From contig CALVDR010000005.1 of the NCBI GenBank assembly GCA_944326365.1, positions 1-64,000 of the forward strand: 64,000 nt of DNA. The letters run 5' to 3'. The translations under genes were made by a program, and so were the position numbers. The first letter of the stretch is position 1. Every line of letters begins with the position of its first letter. Origin of the DNA: an uncultured Bacteroidales bacterium (GTDB lineage Bacteria > Bacteroidota > Bacteroidia > Bacteroidales > UBA932). Positions 26,187-35,670 of this stretch are shown here, one piece after another. Under the pieces are notes generated by a model. It ran no database searches. It was not told the origin of the DNA and was given only the letters and a program-made list of their open reading frames with translations.

Positions 26187-26810
26187 TTATTTGTTGTTTT
26201 TGTTCTTTTCCTTTATGTATTCCTCGTTAAGTCTGGCGATCACATCATCGGTGATGTCGAGGGACGGATCGGCAGAGATGACAGGGACCCCGCTCTGGTT
26301 AGTGAGGATCATGGTGTATTTTTTCTCTTCGTTGTATTTGTCCATGAATGTCTGGATAGCGTCTGCTATCTGGTTCATCATCACGGTCTGCTCCTCGATG
26401 ACTTCGTTGTTCTTCTGCGTGGCGTATTCGTTGAACTGCGCCTGTTTCTGCTGGAGTTCCTGTCCCTGGACTTCGGCTACCGAACGGGTGATGAGACCTT
26501 TGTTTATCTTGTTCTGGAATTCTATCATTTCGTTTTCCAGCTGTTTGCCTCTCCTGTTCACTTCGTCCTGGATATTCTTCACTCTGGTCTCCACTACGGC
26601 ACCCAGATCGCTGGCCATGTCATATTCCTGTACGATTCTGTCCAGATCTATATAGACGATTCCGGACGTGGCTTTCGCTACGTATGTGGAGTCGGACGGG
26701 TCTGATGAAACCGTTCTTTCTGATTTAGGGTTCTGGACGACAGCCCAGACAGTGCCTGCTACAGCAACTACTACAGCGATGATGCTGAGGATAAGAGGTG
26801 TGTTTTTCAT
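26187..26810 (-). CDS. OmpH/Skp-family periplasmic chaperone
   Basis: A 207-residue protein with an N-terminal uncleaved or signal helix (LILSIIAVVVAVAGTVWAVV), then IVYIDLDRIVQEYDMASDLG, the usual OmpH entry strand, and a long coiled coil (about residues 75-165) rich in Gln/Glu. Skp-type chaperones hold outer-membrane proteins in the periplasm. A second member is at 32021-32587, next to bamA. The stop is immediately adjacent to the glycosyltransferase start. Confidence 0.85.
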   Translation of the reverse strand: MKNTPLILSIIAVVVAVAGTVWAVVQNPKSERTVSSDPSDSTYVAKATSGIVYIDLDRIVQEYDMASDLGAVVETRVKNIQDEVNRRGKQLENEMIEFQNKINKGLITRSVAEVQGQELQQKQAQFNEYATQKNNEVIEEQTVMMNQIADAIQTFMDKYNEEKKYTMILTNQSGVPVISADPSLDITDDVIARLNEEYIKEKNKNNK

Positions 26811-26890
26811 TTAATAAAGTTTTATTTCATTTCAAGTTGATGACGCCTGCAGGCAGCCCGATCTCTTCCGGGTTACCCGCGAAATCCGTA

Positions 26891-26898
26891 CAAAGATA
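26891..26898 (-). promoter_or_regulatory. -7 box of the ompH-GT-LysM operon
   Basis: On the minus strand this reads TATCTTTG. It lies 81 bp before the OmpH start, giving a leader of about 70 nt that includes small GC hairpins. Confidence 0.5.
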
Positions 26899-26899
26899 A

Positions 26900-27628
26900 T
26901 CAGAATATTTTAATTTTGGAGAGATAGGCCCTTATGGTTTGTTCCAGACCCATATATAAGGCGTCGCAGATGATGGCATGCCCTATCGATACTTCGTCTG
27001 TCCATGGAATGCACCTTATATAATATTCAAGGTTTTCGAGATTCAGGTCATGGCCGGCATTCAGACCGAGACCGCATTCCCTGGCCGTCACGGCAGTCCT
27101 GACATATGGCGCTATGGCTTTTTCCCTGTCTGCGGCATAGTTCCGTGCATATCCTTCGGTATACAGTTCCACCCTGTCGCATCCGCATGCCGCGGCTCCT
27201 TCAGCCATTTCCGGGACCGGGTCGATGAAAATGGATGTCCTGATTCCGTGTCTTTTGAATTCGGCGCATATTTCCGTCAGGAATCCCCTGTTTTTCAGAG
27301 TATCCCATCCTGCGTTCGAAGTGATGGCGTCAGCAGCGTCGGGAACCAGTGTCACCTGAGCCGGGAGAGTCTCAAGTACCAGATCCGTGAATGACGGAAT
27401 GGGATTTCCCTCTATATTCAGTTCTGTACCTATGAGCGGTTTTATTGCCCGCACGTCAGAATACCGGATATGTCTTTCGTCAGGTCTCGGATGTACGGTA
27501 ATGCCCTCCGCCCCGAATCTTTCGCAGTCGACAGCGGCCTTTTCCACATCAGGCATATTGCCTCCCCTGGAATTGCGCAGGGTCGCTATCTTGTTGATGT
27601 TCACGCTAAGTTTAGTCATCTCTGTCAT
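26900..27628 (-). CDS. pdxJ: Pyridoxine 5-phosphate synthase
   Basis: A 242-residue TIM-barrel enzyme that condenses 1-deoxyxylulose 5-phosphate with 3-amino-2-oxopropyl phosphate in vitamin B6 synthesis. Motifs: LSVNINKIATLRNSRGG, GITVHPRPDERHI, LNIEGNPI, QVTLVPD, GLGLNAGHDLN and VSIGHAII. The ATG at 27628 has an AGGGG upstream; the ATG at 27619 (MTKLSVN) matches the usual family start and is also possible. Confidence 0.95.
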   Translation of the reverse strand: MTEMTKLSVNINKIATLRNSRGGNMPDVEKAAVDCERFGAEGITVHPRPDERHIRYSDVRAIKPLIGTELNIEGNPIPSFTDLVLETLPAQVTLVPDAADAITSNAGWDTLKNRGFLTEICAEFKRHGIRTSIFIDPVPEMAEGAAACGCDRVELYTEGYARNYAADREKAIAPYVRTAVTARECGLGLNAGHDLNLENLEYYIRCIPWTDEVSIGHAIICDALYMGLEQTIRAYLSKIKIF

Positions 27629-27653
27629 ATATCCCCTTTATGGGAACGGCCGA

Positions 27654-27701
27654 CAAAAATACAAAATATTGTGTTTCCTATGCAGAAAAAATGTAATTTT
27701 G
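27654..27701. promoter_or_regulatory. Divergent promoters of pdxJ and nadK
   Basis: TATTTTTG on the minus strand (27654-27661) serves pdxJ and TAATTTTG on the plus strand (27694-27701) serves nadK. Both fit TAnnTTTG. Confidence 0.45.
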
Positions 27702-27723
27702 GAAATTAATTTCTAAACCGGAT

Positions 27724-28554
27724 ATGAAGATTGCCATATATTTGCGGAACAGGCTTCTGGAAAATGACCCGAGGTACATTGGCCTTATCTACCGTTTCAG
27801 GTCGGGAGGGTGTGAGGTATACGAGATAGGCGACGGGCAGGAGATAGCCGCCGGTACGGATATTTTCGTCAGTGTGGGCGGGGACGGGACATTCCTTTCT
27901 TCGGCCGTGCTTGTCGGGGCAAGCGGTATTCCGGTACTCGGGGTCAATCTCGGCCGTCTGGGTTTCCTGTCGGAAAATTCCACTGATGAAGACAGTCTGG
28001 TGGAGGCGGTTCTTTCGGGCAGATACACTATCGAGGAACGGACACTTCTGAAATCTGTCTTTCTGGATGGAGAAGACGAATCGCTGAAGGATATTTATCC
28101 CTATGCCCTGAATGAAATCACACTGCACCGTGCCGGTCCGGCCATGCTTGGCGTAGATGTGCTCATAGACGGGAATCCTCTGCCTACCTATTGGGCGGAC
28201 GGGCTTCTGGTAGCTACGAGTTCCGGGTCTACTGCCTACTCGCTGAGTGTCGGCGGCCCTATCGTGATGCCGGAATCACGGGTACTGATAGTTTCGCCTA
28301 TCGCTCCTCATAACCTGAATGTACGTCCGCTGGTGGTACCTGATACTTCGGAAATTTTGCTATCTTTGAGAGCCCGGGACGAAAAGGTATTCCTGACGAT
28401 AGACAACAGGAGCATGGAGGTGTCTCCCGGACTTGGAATGAGGATATCCATGGCACAGTTTTCGCTCAAACGTATCCGCCTGAGCGGGTCCAGTTTTATC
28501 AAGGCTCTGACCACCAAACTGTTCTGGGGTGAAGATATCCGAAATGGAAGATAA
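27724..28554 (+). CDS. nadK: NAD kinase
   Basis: A 276-residue ATP-NAD kinase making NADP. The GGDGT catalytic loop is in DIFVSVGGDGTFLSSAV (about residues 48-64), followed by GVNLGRLGFLSE, the NE/H motif YALNEITLHR, and TSSGSTAYSLSVGGPI near residue 165. It ends one base before the uppS start and is the first gene of nadK-uppS-bamA. Confidence 0.95.
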   Translation: MKIAIYLRNRLLENDPRYIGLIYRFRSGGCEVYEIGDGQEIAAGTDIFVSVGGDGTFLSSAVLVGASGIPVLGVNLGRLGFLSENSTDEDSLVEAVLSGRYTIEERTLLKSVFLDGEDESLKDIYPYALNEITLHRAGPAMLGVDVLIDGNPLPTYWADGLLVATSSGSTAYSLSVGGPIVMPESRVLIVSPIAPHNLNVRPLVVPDTSEILLSLRARDEKVFLTIDNRSMEVSPGLGMRISMAQFSLKRIRLSGSSFIKALTTKLFWGEDIRNGR

Positions 28555-28555
28555 G

Positions 28556-29278
28556 ATGAATGAATTGGAAAATGTACCGGTCCATGTATCCATCATCATG
28601 GACGGGAATGGCCGTTGGGCCAGGGAACGCGGACTGGAGAGGGCCGCAGGCCATATCGAAGGCGTAGAAAGTGTCCGCGCCTGCACGGAAGCCGCAGTGG
28701 AATACGGTGTCAGATATCTGTCGCTTTACGCTTTCTCGGAAGAGAACTGGGGACGCCCTCAGGAAGAAGTGAACGCCCTGATGGCACTTATGTTCAAGTC
28801 CATGATGGCGGAACTTTCGAATTTTCTGGAAAACGGCATCAGGTTCGTGGTGCTCGGTCACAGGGAACGGCTGGGCGACGAACTTAATGCCCTTATCGAT
28901 GACTGCATGGAAAAGACGGCCGGGAATACGACATTGACACTCGTTATATTCCTGAGCTACAGCGGCAAATGGGATATCCTGCAGGCCGCAAAGAAATATG
29001 CGCGCGAAATTCTGGAGCATCCGGAGAAGGCGGACGGACTGCTGTCCATAGACGAGGAGGCTTTCGGAAGGTATCTGGTCACCGATGGCATTCCTGACCC
29101 GGACATGATTATCAGGACTTCCGGGGAAATGAGGCTGAGCAACTATCTGCTGTGGCAGTCGGCATATTCAGAATTCCTTTTCAGTGATGTCCTCTGGCCG
29201 GATTTCAGGAAGGAAGAATTCCGTTCCGCCCTTCTGGCATACTCAAAAAGGGACAGACGGTATGGAAAAGTTAAATAA
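28556..29278 (+). CDS. uppS: Isoprenyl transferase (undecaprenyl diphosphate synthase)
   Basis: A cis-prenyltransferase that makes the C55 carrier lipid for peptidoglycan. Motifs: HVSIIMDGNGRWARERGLERAAGH, SLYAFSEENWGRP, FLSYSGKWDI and IIRTSGEMRLSNYLLWQSAYSE. The ATG at 28556 directly follows the nadK stop and gives 240 residues; ATGs at 28544 and 28529 overlap nadK and are possible. In the SGE(M)RLSN motif the usual GG(R/E) is replaced by GEMR, a small variation. Confidence 0.93.
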   Translation: MNELENVPVHVSIIMDGNGRWARERGLERAAGHIEGVESVRACTEAAVEYGVRYLSLYAFSEENWGRPQEEVNALMALMFKSMMAELSNFLENGIRFVVLGHRERLGDELNALIDDCMEKTAGNTTLTLVIFLSYSGKWDILQAAKKYAREILEHPEKADGLLSIDEEAFGRYLVTDGIPDPDMIIRTSGEMRLSNYLLWQSAYSEFLFSDVLWPDFRKEEFRSALLAYSKRDRRYGKVK

Positions 29279-29315
29279 TTGCCTTATATTTGCAACCTTG
29301 AAATTGGTTTAGAAC

Positions 29316-31913
29316 ATGAGAATGGGACATTTTTTCCCGTATCTGGCTGTAGCCCTTTCCGTATTCGGCGGATATCAGGCGCAGGCCCAGGATGGCGGGA
29401 AGGAAATAACGGTGGATTACAGCAATCCGAAGCAGTATGTAGTAGGCGGAATCTCTGTTGAAGGAAACAAATATATAAACTCGGATCAGATTCTCAAGAT
29501 TTCCGGTCTCCAGCCTGGTTTCGAAGTGACTGTCCCTGGTGAAGAGTTCTCCGCGGTGGTGGACCGTCTCTGGCTGCAGAAGTATTTTGAGGATGTGACC
29601 ATGGTCATAGATTCCATCACACCGTCCAGAGATACCGCATATTTCAAGATACGTGTCGTCGAGCGTCCCCGTGTTTCAAGATGGACTTTCTCCGGTGTCA
29701 AGTCCGGCGAGCAGAAAGAACTCCAGGAACGTCTGAATCTCAAGAGGGGAGGGGAGTTTTCCGATTATGTCGCCAAGACCTCTACCGACATCATAAAGCG
29801 CTACTACAAGGAAAAAGGCTTTCTCCAGACTGAAGTCAATGTCACTACCAAAAGGGATTCTCTAATAAAAAGTGCCATAAATGTCAATTTCGGAGTCCGC
29901 AAGGGGCCGAAGGTCAAGATCCAGACCATAACTTTCGGAGACAGCCTGAGTGTGAAGGAGAGCAAGCTCGTCCGTTCCATGAAGAAAACTAAGGACAAGA
30001 GGCTCATAAATTTCTTCAGTTCGAAGAAATTCAATGAGAAAGAGTATGAGAATGACAAGAAGAATCTCATCAGCGCCTTCAATGAAGCCGGATTCCGTGA
30101 TGCCAGAATCGTGAAAGATACCATATATTATGTAGAGCCGGGCAGACTGCAGATCGATTTCACGATAGACGAAGGAAAAAGATACTATTTCCGCAATATC
30201 ACGTGGACAGGAAACTCGGTATATTCTACTGATGACCTGAACAGCATCCTTATGATTCACAAGGGTGATATTTATGACGTGGTGACCATGGAACACCGTC
30301 TTTTCGGCGGCGGGAAACAGAACGAGTATGACGTTTCGAAACTGTACAGGGACAACGGCTACCTGTTCTTCAATCTCCAGCCTGTCGAACTGAATATCGA
30401 AGGCGATTCCGTGGATGTCGAGATGAGGATAGTGGAAGGCAAGCCGGCCACGCTGAACAATATCATCATAAACGGAAACGACCTGACGAACGAGAGGGTG
30501 GTGCGCCGCCAGATTTTCACACGTCCGGGATATCTTTTCAGCCAGACGGACTTCGAGCGTTCCATCAGGGAGATCGCTTCCATGGGGCAGTTCGATCCTG
30601 AAGCCATAGCCGATCCTGCAAAAGGCTATTCCATCATCCCTAACCAGCTGAACAACACTGTCGATCTGGTGTATAACGTCACGGAGAAACCCTCCAGCCA
30701 GCTGGAACTTTCAGGAGGATGGGGCGGCAATACTTTCGTGGCTACCGTGGGCGTAAGCTTCAACAACTTCTCCACGAGACGTTTCTTCGACAAGTCCGCA
30801 TGGCGTCCGGTACCTCTGGGAGACGCACAGAATCTGGCCATCCGTTTCCAGACGAACGGAACCTATTATACCAGTCTTTCAGCCAGTTTCATGGAGCCGT
30901 GGCTTTTCGGAAAGAAGCCAACATCACTCAGCATATCGGCATATTATACCAGACAGACGAATTCGATGCCTATATTCGACGTGTTCAGGAATGACGAATT
31001 CTTCGAAGTTTACGGTGTGGCTGCCGGAATAGGAAACAGGCTGAAATGGCCTGACAACTATTTCGTCCTTTACAACCAGCTCAGCTGGCAGACTTACCGT
31101 CTGCAGCAGTGGCCGGGAAGTTTCATCTTCGATACGGGTATATCACACAACCTCAGCTATACCATCAATCTGTCGCGTACATCCACCGACCAGACCATTT
31201 ACCCGCGCCAGGGTTCGGAATTCAGCCTGTCCCTGCAGCTGACTCCACCATACTCCCTTCTCAGGAAGAAGAACAGGGGAGTCACCGATGCCGACGGAAA
31301 TCCGACGAAAGTATCTTCATGGAGGGATATCGACTACAATCTACAGAGTTCGAGTGACCGCTACAAATGGATAGAATATCACAAGTGGTCATTCAAGGGG
31401 ACTGTCTATACGAAGCTCGTCGGAGATCTGGTCCTGATGGCCAGGGCGCAGTTCGGGTATCTCGGATATTACAACAGAAATTGGGGATATTCTCCTTTTG
31501 AAGGCTTCCTCGTCGGCGGTGACGGTATGTCGGGATACAATACTTACGGTCAGGAAGTCATCTCCCTGAGAGGATATGAAAACTACTCGCTGACTCCGTA
31601 TTCGCTGACCCAGTACAGCACTCAGGGATATGCCTATTCCGGAAATGTGTATGACAAGTTCACAGTCGAACTGCGTTATCCTGTCATATTGCAGCCACAG
31701 TCCACGATATTCGCACTCGTTTTCCTTGAAGGAGGTAACTGCTGGTCCGATATACGGGATTTCAATCCGTTCCAGATCAAGAGATCTGCCGGTGTCGGCG
31801 TCAGGGTATTCCTGCCAGTGGTCGGACTTCTCGGTGTAGACTGGGGATGGGGCTTCGACGATTCTGTAAACGGCGGCAGCCAGTTCCATTTCGTGATAGG
31901 CCAGCAGTTCTGA
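29316..31913 (+). CDS. bamA: Outer-membrane assembly factor BamA
   Basis: An 865-residue Omp85 protein with signal peptide ending AQAQ. Five POTRA domains occupy about residues 45-480 (for example GGISVEGNKYINSDQILK, PTLNNIIINGNDLTNERVVRRQIFTRPG), and the 16-strand barrel runs from about 500 to the C-terminal Phe (FHFVIGQQF). The lid-lock motif VRGY-type appears as SLRGYENYS. It inserts outer-membrane proteins together with BamD. An OmpH chaperone follows, as is standard. Confidence 0.96.
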   Translation: MRMGHFFPYLAVALSVFGGYQAQAQDGGKEITVDYSNPKQYVVGGISVEGNKYINSDQILKISGLQPGFEVTVPGEEFSAVVDRLWLQKYFEDVTMVIDSITPSRDTAYFKIRVVERPRVSRWTFSGVKSGEQKELQERLNLKRGGEFSDYVAKTSTDIIKRYYKEKGFLQTEVNVTTKRDSLIKSAINVNFGVRKGPKVKIQTITFGDSLSVKESKLVRSMKKTKDKRLINFFSSKKFNEKEYENDKKNLISAFNEAGFRDARIVKDTIYYVEPGRLQIDFTIDEGKRYYFRNITWTGNSVYSTDDLNSILMIHKGDIYDVVTMEHRLFGGGKQNEYDVSKLYRDNGYLFFNLQPVELNIEGDSVDVEMRIVEGKPATLNNIIINGNDLTNERVVRRQIFTRPGYLFSQTDFERSIREIASMGQFDPEAIADPAKGYSIIPNQLNNTVDLVYNVTEKPSSQLELSGGWGGNTFVATVGVSFNNFSTRRFFDKSAWRPVPLGDAQNLAIRFQTNGTYYTSLSASFMEPWLFGKKPTSLSISAYYTRQTNSMPIFDVFRNDEFFEVYGVAAGIGNRLKWPDNYFVLYNQLSWQTYRLQQWPGSFIFDTGISHNLSYTINLSRTSTDQTIYPRQGSEFSLSLQLTPPYSLLRKKNRGVTDADGNPTKVSSWRDIDYNLQSSSDRYKWIEYHKWSFKGTVYTKLVGDLVLMARAQFGYLGYYNRNWGYSPFEGFLVGGDGMSGYNTYGQEVISLRGYENYSLTPYSLTQYSTQGYAYSGNVYDKFTVELRYPVILQPQSTIFALVFLEGGNCWSDIRDFNPFQIKRSAGVGVRVFLPVVGLLGVDWGWGFDDSVNGGSQFHFVIGQQF

Positions 31914-32020
31914 TGTTGCATGATTCGGAGAAAATTTGCTATATTAGTAGACTGGAAAGGCGTGAAGAATATCCTTCATGAGACAATATTTTGAAATAGA
32001 ATGAAATAACCATATTTGAA

Positions 32021-32587
32021 ATGAAAAGAATCCTTTTGATCGCAGCGGCTGCATCCATGTTCAGCCTGGCTGCAACGGCACAGACAAAATTCGCGCATGT
32101 AAATTTCGGAGAGCTCGTCCAGCTTATGCCGGAAGCTGATTCGGCCATGGTCCAGCTTGAGGCTGCCAACAACGAGGCTCAGGAGACCTACAACAGTATG
32201 GTGTCCGAATTCCAGTCAAAATATGACCAGTTCGAACAGAAACAGGCCACATGGACTCCGGCAGTCAGGGAAAGCAAACAGAAGGAGCTCATGGATATCC
32301 AGACCAGGGTGCAGGAGTTCCAGCAGGCCATTCAGCAGGATATGAACCAGCTTCAGAACACTCTGATGGCTCCTATTTACCAGAAAGCGCAGGAAGTTGT
32401 GACCAATCTGGCCAAGGAAAAAGGCGTAATTTATGTCTATGACTCTTCTACTTTACTCTATATCGACAGCGCACAGAGCATAGACCTGACACCTGAAGCC
32501 CGCACGGCCCTGAATATACCGGCAGACAAGACCATCGAGTCAGTGATGGCGGCACGTCAGGCTGCAGCCGCTGCCGCACAGCAGTAG
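32021..32587 (+). CDS. OmpH/Skp-family periplasmic chaperone
   Basis: A 188-residue secreted protein (signal MKRILLIAAAASMFSLAATA). The mature part begins KFAHVNFGELVQLMPEADSA, then a coiled-coil hairpin of about residues 45-125 and the C-terminal strand GVIYVYDSSTLLYID. The Ala-rich C terminus ends AAAAAQQ. It follows bamA by 107 bp and is terminated by the hairpin at 32619. Confidence 0.9.
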   Translation: MKRILLIAAAASMFSLAATAQTKFAHVNFGELVQLMPEADSAMVQLEAANNEAQETYNSMVSEFQSKYDQFEQKQATWTPAVRESKQKELMDIQTRVQEFQQAIQQDMNQLQNTLMAPIYQKAQEVVTNLAKEKGVIYVYDSSTLLYIDSAQSIDLTPEARTALNIPADKTIESVMAARQAAAAAAQQ

Positions 32588-32618
32588 TCTGCAGAAGCTA
32601 ACTTCTCGAAAAATATTT

Positions 32619-32651
32619 GAAACCGGCCCGAAAGCACTTCGGGTCGGTTTC
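32619..32651 (+). terminator. Rho-independent terminator after ompH
   Basis: GAAACCGGCCCGAA pairs with TTCGGGTCGGTTTC (one G-T pair) and is followed by TTCTTTTTG. Confidence 0.8.
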
Positions 32652-32693
32652 TTCTTTTTGTCATGGAAGTGTCACAGCATTTGAAAAATTTTT

Positions 32694-32701
32694 TAAATTT
32701 G
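32694..32701 (+). promoter_or_regulatory. -7 box of the korAB operon
   Basis: TAAATTTG, 64 bp before the korA ATG; likely start of the korA-korB-gdhA-transporter-porin transcript. Confidence 0.45.
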
Positions 32702-32765
32702 TGTGTTTTGTGAAAAAACACTGACCATAAAACGGACTTGGATTATTAACTTAAAGAATGAAAAG

Positions 32766-34601
32766 ATGGAACACAAAGTAATTGACGTCGAAGATGTAGT
32801 CATACGTTTCGCAGGAGATTCCGGTGACGGCATGCAGCTGACCGGCTCCCTCTTTGCGAACATGTCTGCCATCTACGGAAACGAACTTTCCACTTTCCCT
32901 GACTTCCCTGCAGAAATCAGGGCTCCCCACGGAACCGTTTCCGGCGTATCGGGCTTCCAGGTGCATTTCGGCTCAGGCCATGTCACTACTCCGGGTGATT
33001 TCTGCGACATGCTGGTGGCCATGAACCCGGCAGCGCTGAAATCCAATGCAAAATGGCTCAAGCGCACGGCTCTCGTACTCATTGACGAGGATACCTTCGA
33101 TGAAGACGGTATCAGAAAAGCCGGATTCAGTACGATGGACCCGGTGACGGAACTCAAGATAGAGGACAGGACCATCATCGTATCTCCTATCACTACGCTT
33201 ACCGAAGAAAGTCTGAAAGACAGCGGTCTCGACCAGAAGACCGTGCACAAGTGCAAGAACATGTTCACACTCGGCATGGCTTCCTATATTTACAACAGGC
33301 CTGTCGAGCATATATATGATTATCTGGAAAAGAAATTCGGGAAAAAACATCCCGAACTCATAGCCCCGAACCGGAAAGTCCTGAACGACGGCTACAACTA
33401 TGCCTCGAACATTCAGGCTATCGCCAATACCTACACTGTCGTTCCGGCCAATATGAAAAAAGGACTGTACCGCAATATAACCGGAAACCAGGCAGTCGCC
33501 TGGGGCTTCATCGCTGCTTCCGAAAAGTCCGGAAGGCCTCTTTTCTGCGGTTCCTATCCTATCACGCCGGCTACCGGTATTCTGGAAGAACTGGCTATAC
33601 ACAAATATCTGGGAGTGAAGACCGTGCAGGCGGAAGACGAGATAGCAGGCGTATGTACGGCCATCGGCGCCGCCTTTGCAGGTGATCTGGCTGTCACCAC
33701 CACTTCCGGCCCGGGACTTTCCCTCAAGTCGGAGGCTCTCGGACTGGCTGTCATGACCGAACTTCCTCTCGTCGTGGTGGATGTCCAGAGGGCAGGCCCA
33801 TCTACCGGAATCCCGACCAAGACCGAACAGACTGATCTGGCGCAGGTACTCTACGGCAGAAACGGTGAGTGCCCGATGGTCGTGATAGCGGCACATTCTC
33901 CTGCACACTGTTTTGATGCGGCTTTCATGTCTGCAAAGATAGCGTTGGAACACATGATGCCTGTAGCCCTTCTATCGGAAGGTTTTCTCGGAAACGGTTC
34001 CGAGCCATGGCTCATACCGTCCATGAAGGATTATCCTGAAATCAGGCCGCCGTATGCCACGGAGGCGGATGTTCCGTTCAAACCTTTTGTCCGCGACGAT
34101 AAGACGTATGTCCGCAAATGGGCTTTTCCTGGCCAGAAAGGCTTCGAACACAGGGTCGGCGGACTGGAAAAGTCCCCTCAGGGAGTGCTTTCTTCTGATC
34201 CTGCAAACCATGACCTCATGGTCAGGAACAGGGCGGAGAAGGTGGCCAGGGTAGCCGATATCATACCTCCGCTTGAGGTGGACGGTCCGTCGCAGGGCGA
34301 ACTTCTCGTAGTGGGATGGGGCGGAACATACGGCCACATACTTTCAGCCGTACATGAGGTCCGCAAATCCGGCAGGACTGTCAGCCAGGTGCATTTCGAT
34401 TATATAAACCCTCTTCCGAAGAATACCGGAGAGGTCCTTTCGGGCTTCCGCAGGATTCTGGTCTGCGAACTGAACAGCGGCCAGTTTGCAGACTGGCTCA
34501 GGGCCAGGTATCCGGGGCATGACTATATCCAGTGTAACAAGGTCCAGGGACAGCCGTTCCTGGTCCAGGAGATAGTGGATGCCATAGAAAAGGCTTTGTA
34601 G
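32766..34601 (+). CDS. korA: 2-oxoglutarate:ferredoxin oxidoreductase, fused gamma-alpha subunit
   Basis: A 611-residue subunit of a 2-oxoacid:ferredoxin oxidoreductase. The N-terminal gamma domain reads VIRFAGDSGDGMQLTGSLFA; the alpha (pyrimidine-binding) domain begins GNQAVAWGFIAASEKSGRPL and has GSYPITPAT and EDEIAGVCTAIGAAFAGDLA. The start is the ATG at 32766 (MEHKVID); the reading frame extends upstream without family similarity. With KorB it interconverts 2-oxoglutarate and succinyl-CoA. No ferredoxin-like delta subunit is encoded, as in two-subunit KorAB. Confidence 0.93.
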   Translation: MEHKVIDVEDVVIRFAGDSGDGMQLTGSLFANMSAIYGNELSTFPDFPAEIRAPHGTVSGVSGFQVHFGSGHVTTPGDFCDMLVAMNPAALKSNAKWLKRTALVLIDEDTFDEDGIRKAGFSTMDPVTELKIEDRTIIVSPITTLTEESLKDSGLDQKTVHKCKNMFTLGMASYIYNRPVEHIYDYLEKKFGKKHPELIAPNRKVLNDGYNYASNIQAIANTYTVVPANMKKGLYRNITGNQAVAWGFIAASEKSGRPLFCGSYPITPATGILEELAIHKYLGVKTVQAEDEIAGVCTAIGAAFAGDLAVTTTSGPGLSLKSEALGLAVMTELPLVVVDVQRAGPSTGIPTKTEQTDLAQVLYGRNGECPMVVIAAHSPAHCFDAAFMSAKIALEHMMPVALLSEGFLGNGSEPWLIPSMKDYPEIRPPYATEADVPFKPFVRDDKTYVRKWAFPGQKGFEHRVGGLEKSPQGVLSSDPANHDLMVRNRAEKVARVADIIPPLEVDGPSQGELLVVGWGGTYGHILSAVHEVRKSGRTVSQVHFDYINPLPKNTGEVLSGFRRILVCELNSGQFADWLRARYPGHDYIQCNKVQGQPFLVQEIVDAIEKAL

Positions 34602-34620
34602 AATCATTAAGACTATAATC

Positions 34621-35640
34621 ATGACTAAATATACATTTCAGGATTTCAAGAGTGACCAGGAAGTGAGATGGTGTCCTGGCTGCGGTGACCATGCCGTGCT
34701 GGCAGCTCTCCAGCGTGTCATGCCGAAGGTCAGCGAAGCTCTCGGCTGCGAAAAAGAGGACTTTGTAGTGGTTTCAGGCATCGGGTGTTCGTCCCGCCTT
34801 CCGTATTATATGAATACTTACGGCTTTCACAGTATCCACGGGCGTGCGACAGCCATTGCCACCGGCATCAAGGTGGCAAATCCGAAGCTTGTGGTCTGGC
34901 AGGCCTGCGGGGACGGTGATGCCCTCGCCATCGGCGGAAATCATTTCATCCATGCCATCAGAAGGAATGTGGACCTGAACATAATACTGTTCAACAACCA
35001 GATATATGGTCTCACGAAAGGACAGTACTCTCCTACGTCGAAGTTCGGTGCCGTCACCAAGACATCTCCGTACGGAACGGTCGAATATCCGTTCAATCCG
35101 GGAAGTCTGGTGCTGGGATCAAAGGGTACTTTCTTCGCCAGAAGTCTGGACAGTGAACTGAAACTGAATGAGGAGATCATGTACGAGGCAGCCCTTCACA
35201 AGGGAACTTCAGTCATGGAGATGCTTACGAACTGCGTGATTTTCAATGACGGTGCCCACAAAGCCATAGCCGACAGGGCCGAGCGTGCCGAAAGGACCAT
35301 TGTCCTCAGACATGGTGAAAAGATGGTCTTCGGAAAGAACCGCGACAAGGGCCTCATGCTGGACGGTCTGAGACTCAAGGTCGTGACCATAGGGCAGAAC
35401 GGTGTCACGGAGGATGACATCCTGACTCACGATGCCCACAGTGACAATATCGGTCTCCATACCATGCTGGCCGACATGAAATATCCTGACTACCCTGTAG
35501 CATTGGGTATCATCAGGAATGTGAAGGATCTGACCTATGATGAATCTGTTCATGCCCAGGTAGCCGACGTTAAGGCGAAGTCTCGCATCGGATGTATGGA
35601 TGATCTGCTGAGAAGCGGGTCTGTCTGGGAAGTAAAATGA
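34621..35640 (+). CDS. korB: 2-oxoglutarate:ferredoxin oxidoreductase, beta subunit
   Basis: A 339-residue TPP- and Fe-S-binding subunit. WCPGCGDHAVLAALQRVMP supplies two of the cluster Cys; GIGCSSRLPYYMNTYGFHSIHGRA is the substrate-site region; the TPP motif is GDGDALAIGGNHFIHAIRRN with the downstream NNQIYGLTKGQYSPTS. It follows korA by 19 bp. With gdhA next, the operon centres on 2-oxoglutarate. Confidence 0.94.
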   Translation: MTKYTFQDFKSDQEVRWCPGCGDHAVLAALQRVMPKVSEALGCEKEDFVVVSGIGCSSRLPYYMNTYGFHSIHGRATAIATGIKVANPKLVVWQACGDGDALAIGGNHFIHAIRRNVDLNIILFNNQIYGLTKGQYSPTSKFGAVTKTSPYGTVEYPFNPGSLVLGSKGTFFARSLDSELKLNEEIMYEAALHKGTSVMEMLTNCVIFNDGAHKAIADRAERAERTIVLRHGEKMVFGKNRDKGLMLDGLRLKVVTIGQNGVTEDDILTHDAHSDNIGLHTMLADMKYPDYPVALGIIRNVKDLTYDESVHAQVADVKAKSRIGCMDDLLRSGSVWEVK

Positions 35641-35670
35641 TGACAACCTGTTTTAAATAATCACATTTTT

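Noticed and set aside
32973..33953. A 326-codon minus-strand ORF opposite korA
   Set aside because: Shadow of a well-conserved oxidoreductase subunit; composition is not protein-like.
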